Source: Cyanobacteria bacterium RM1_2_2 (GTDB lineage Bacteria; Cyanobacteriota; Cyanobacteriia; Elainellales; Elainellaceae). Taken from it: 64,000 bases of DNA. The notes under the pieces were generated by a model, which was not told where the DNA came from, ran no database searches, and saw only the letters and a program-made list of their open reading frames with translations. Numbering within the stretch: position 1 is the first letter of the stretch; every line of letters starts with the position of its first letter. This document shows, piece after piece, positions 63,981 to 64,000 of the stretch. Both the position numbers and the translations under genes were made by a program. The stretch covers positions 1 through 64,000 of the forward strand of contig JAAUQT010000003.1 of the NCBI GenBank assembly GCA_012033495.1, written 5' to 3'.

Positions 63981-64000
63981 GAGGCGTTTGTTCTTGCAGG

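Overview
This 64 kb window is cyanobacterial chromosome; psaD, ndhB, a tocopherol cyclase homologue and a ThiO-ThiG fusion support that. Most of it is housekeeping: PBP2, ThiO-ThiG, NdhB, TopA, RibD, ArgH, Ppk1/Ppx, an IscA-type protein, PsaD, MazG and an EF-G-like GTPase. An accessory segment (about 19-35 kb) is the most interesting part. It holds a decayed, split TnpB, a retropepsin-like protease cassette with an in-frame stop, and a dense signalling/proteolysis cluster. That cluster comprises a CHAT caspase-like membrane protein, a trypsin-like/FHA protein, a membrane Ser/Thr kinase with a repeated ETK[YF]SQPER linker and a C-terminal GUN4 domain, an exported GUN4 protein, a COP23-like exported protein, an Hsp70 and a zinc-ribbon/kinase/pentapeptide protein. 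At least four families of short (about 115-130 bp) non-coding mobile-like repeats are present; two show TNA-type 3-bp flanking duplications. Seven otherwise conserved genes each carry an apparent single-base deletion, mostly in homopolymers, which probably reflects sequencing or assembly error. All functional calls come from reading protein motifs by eye; no database search was run.
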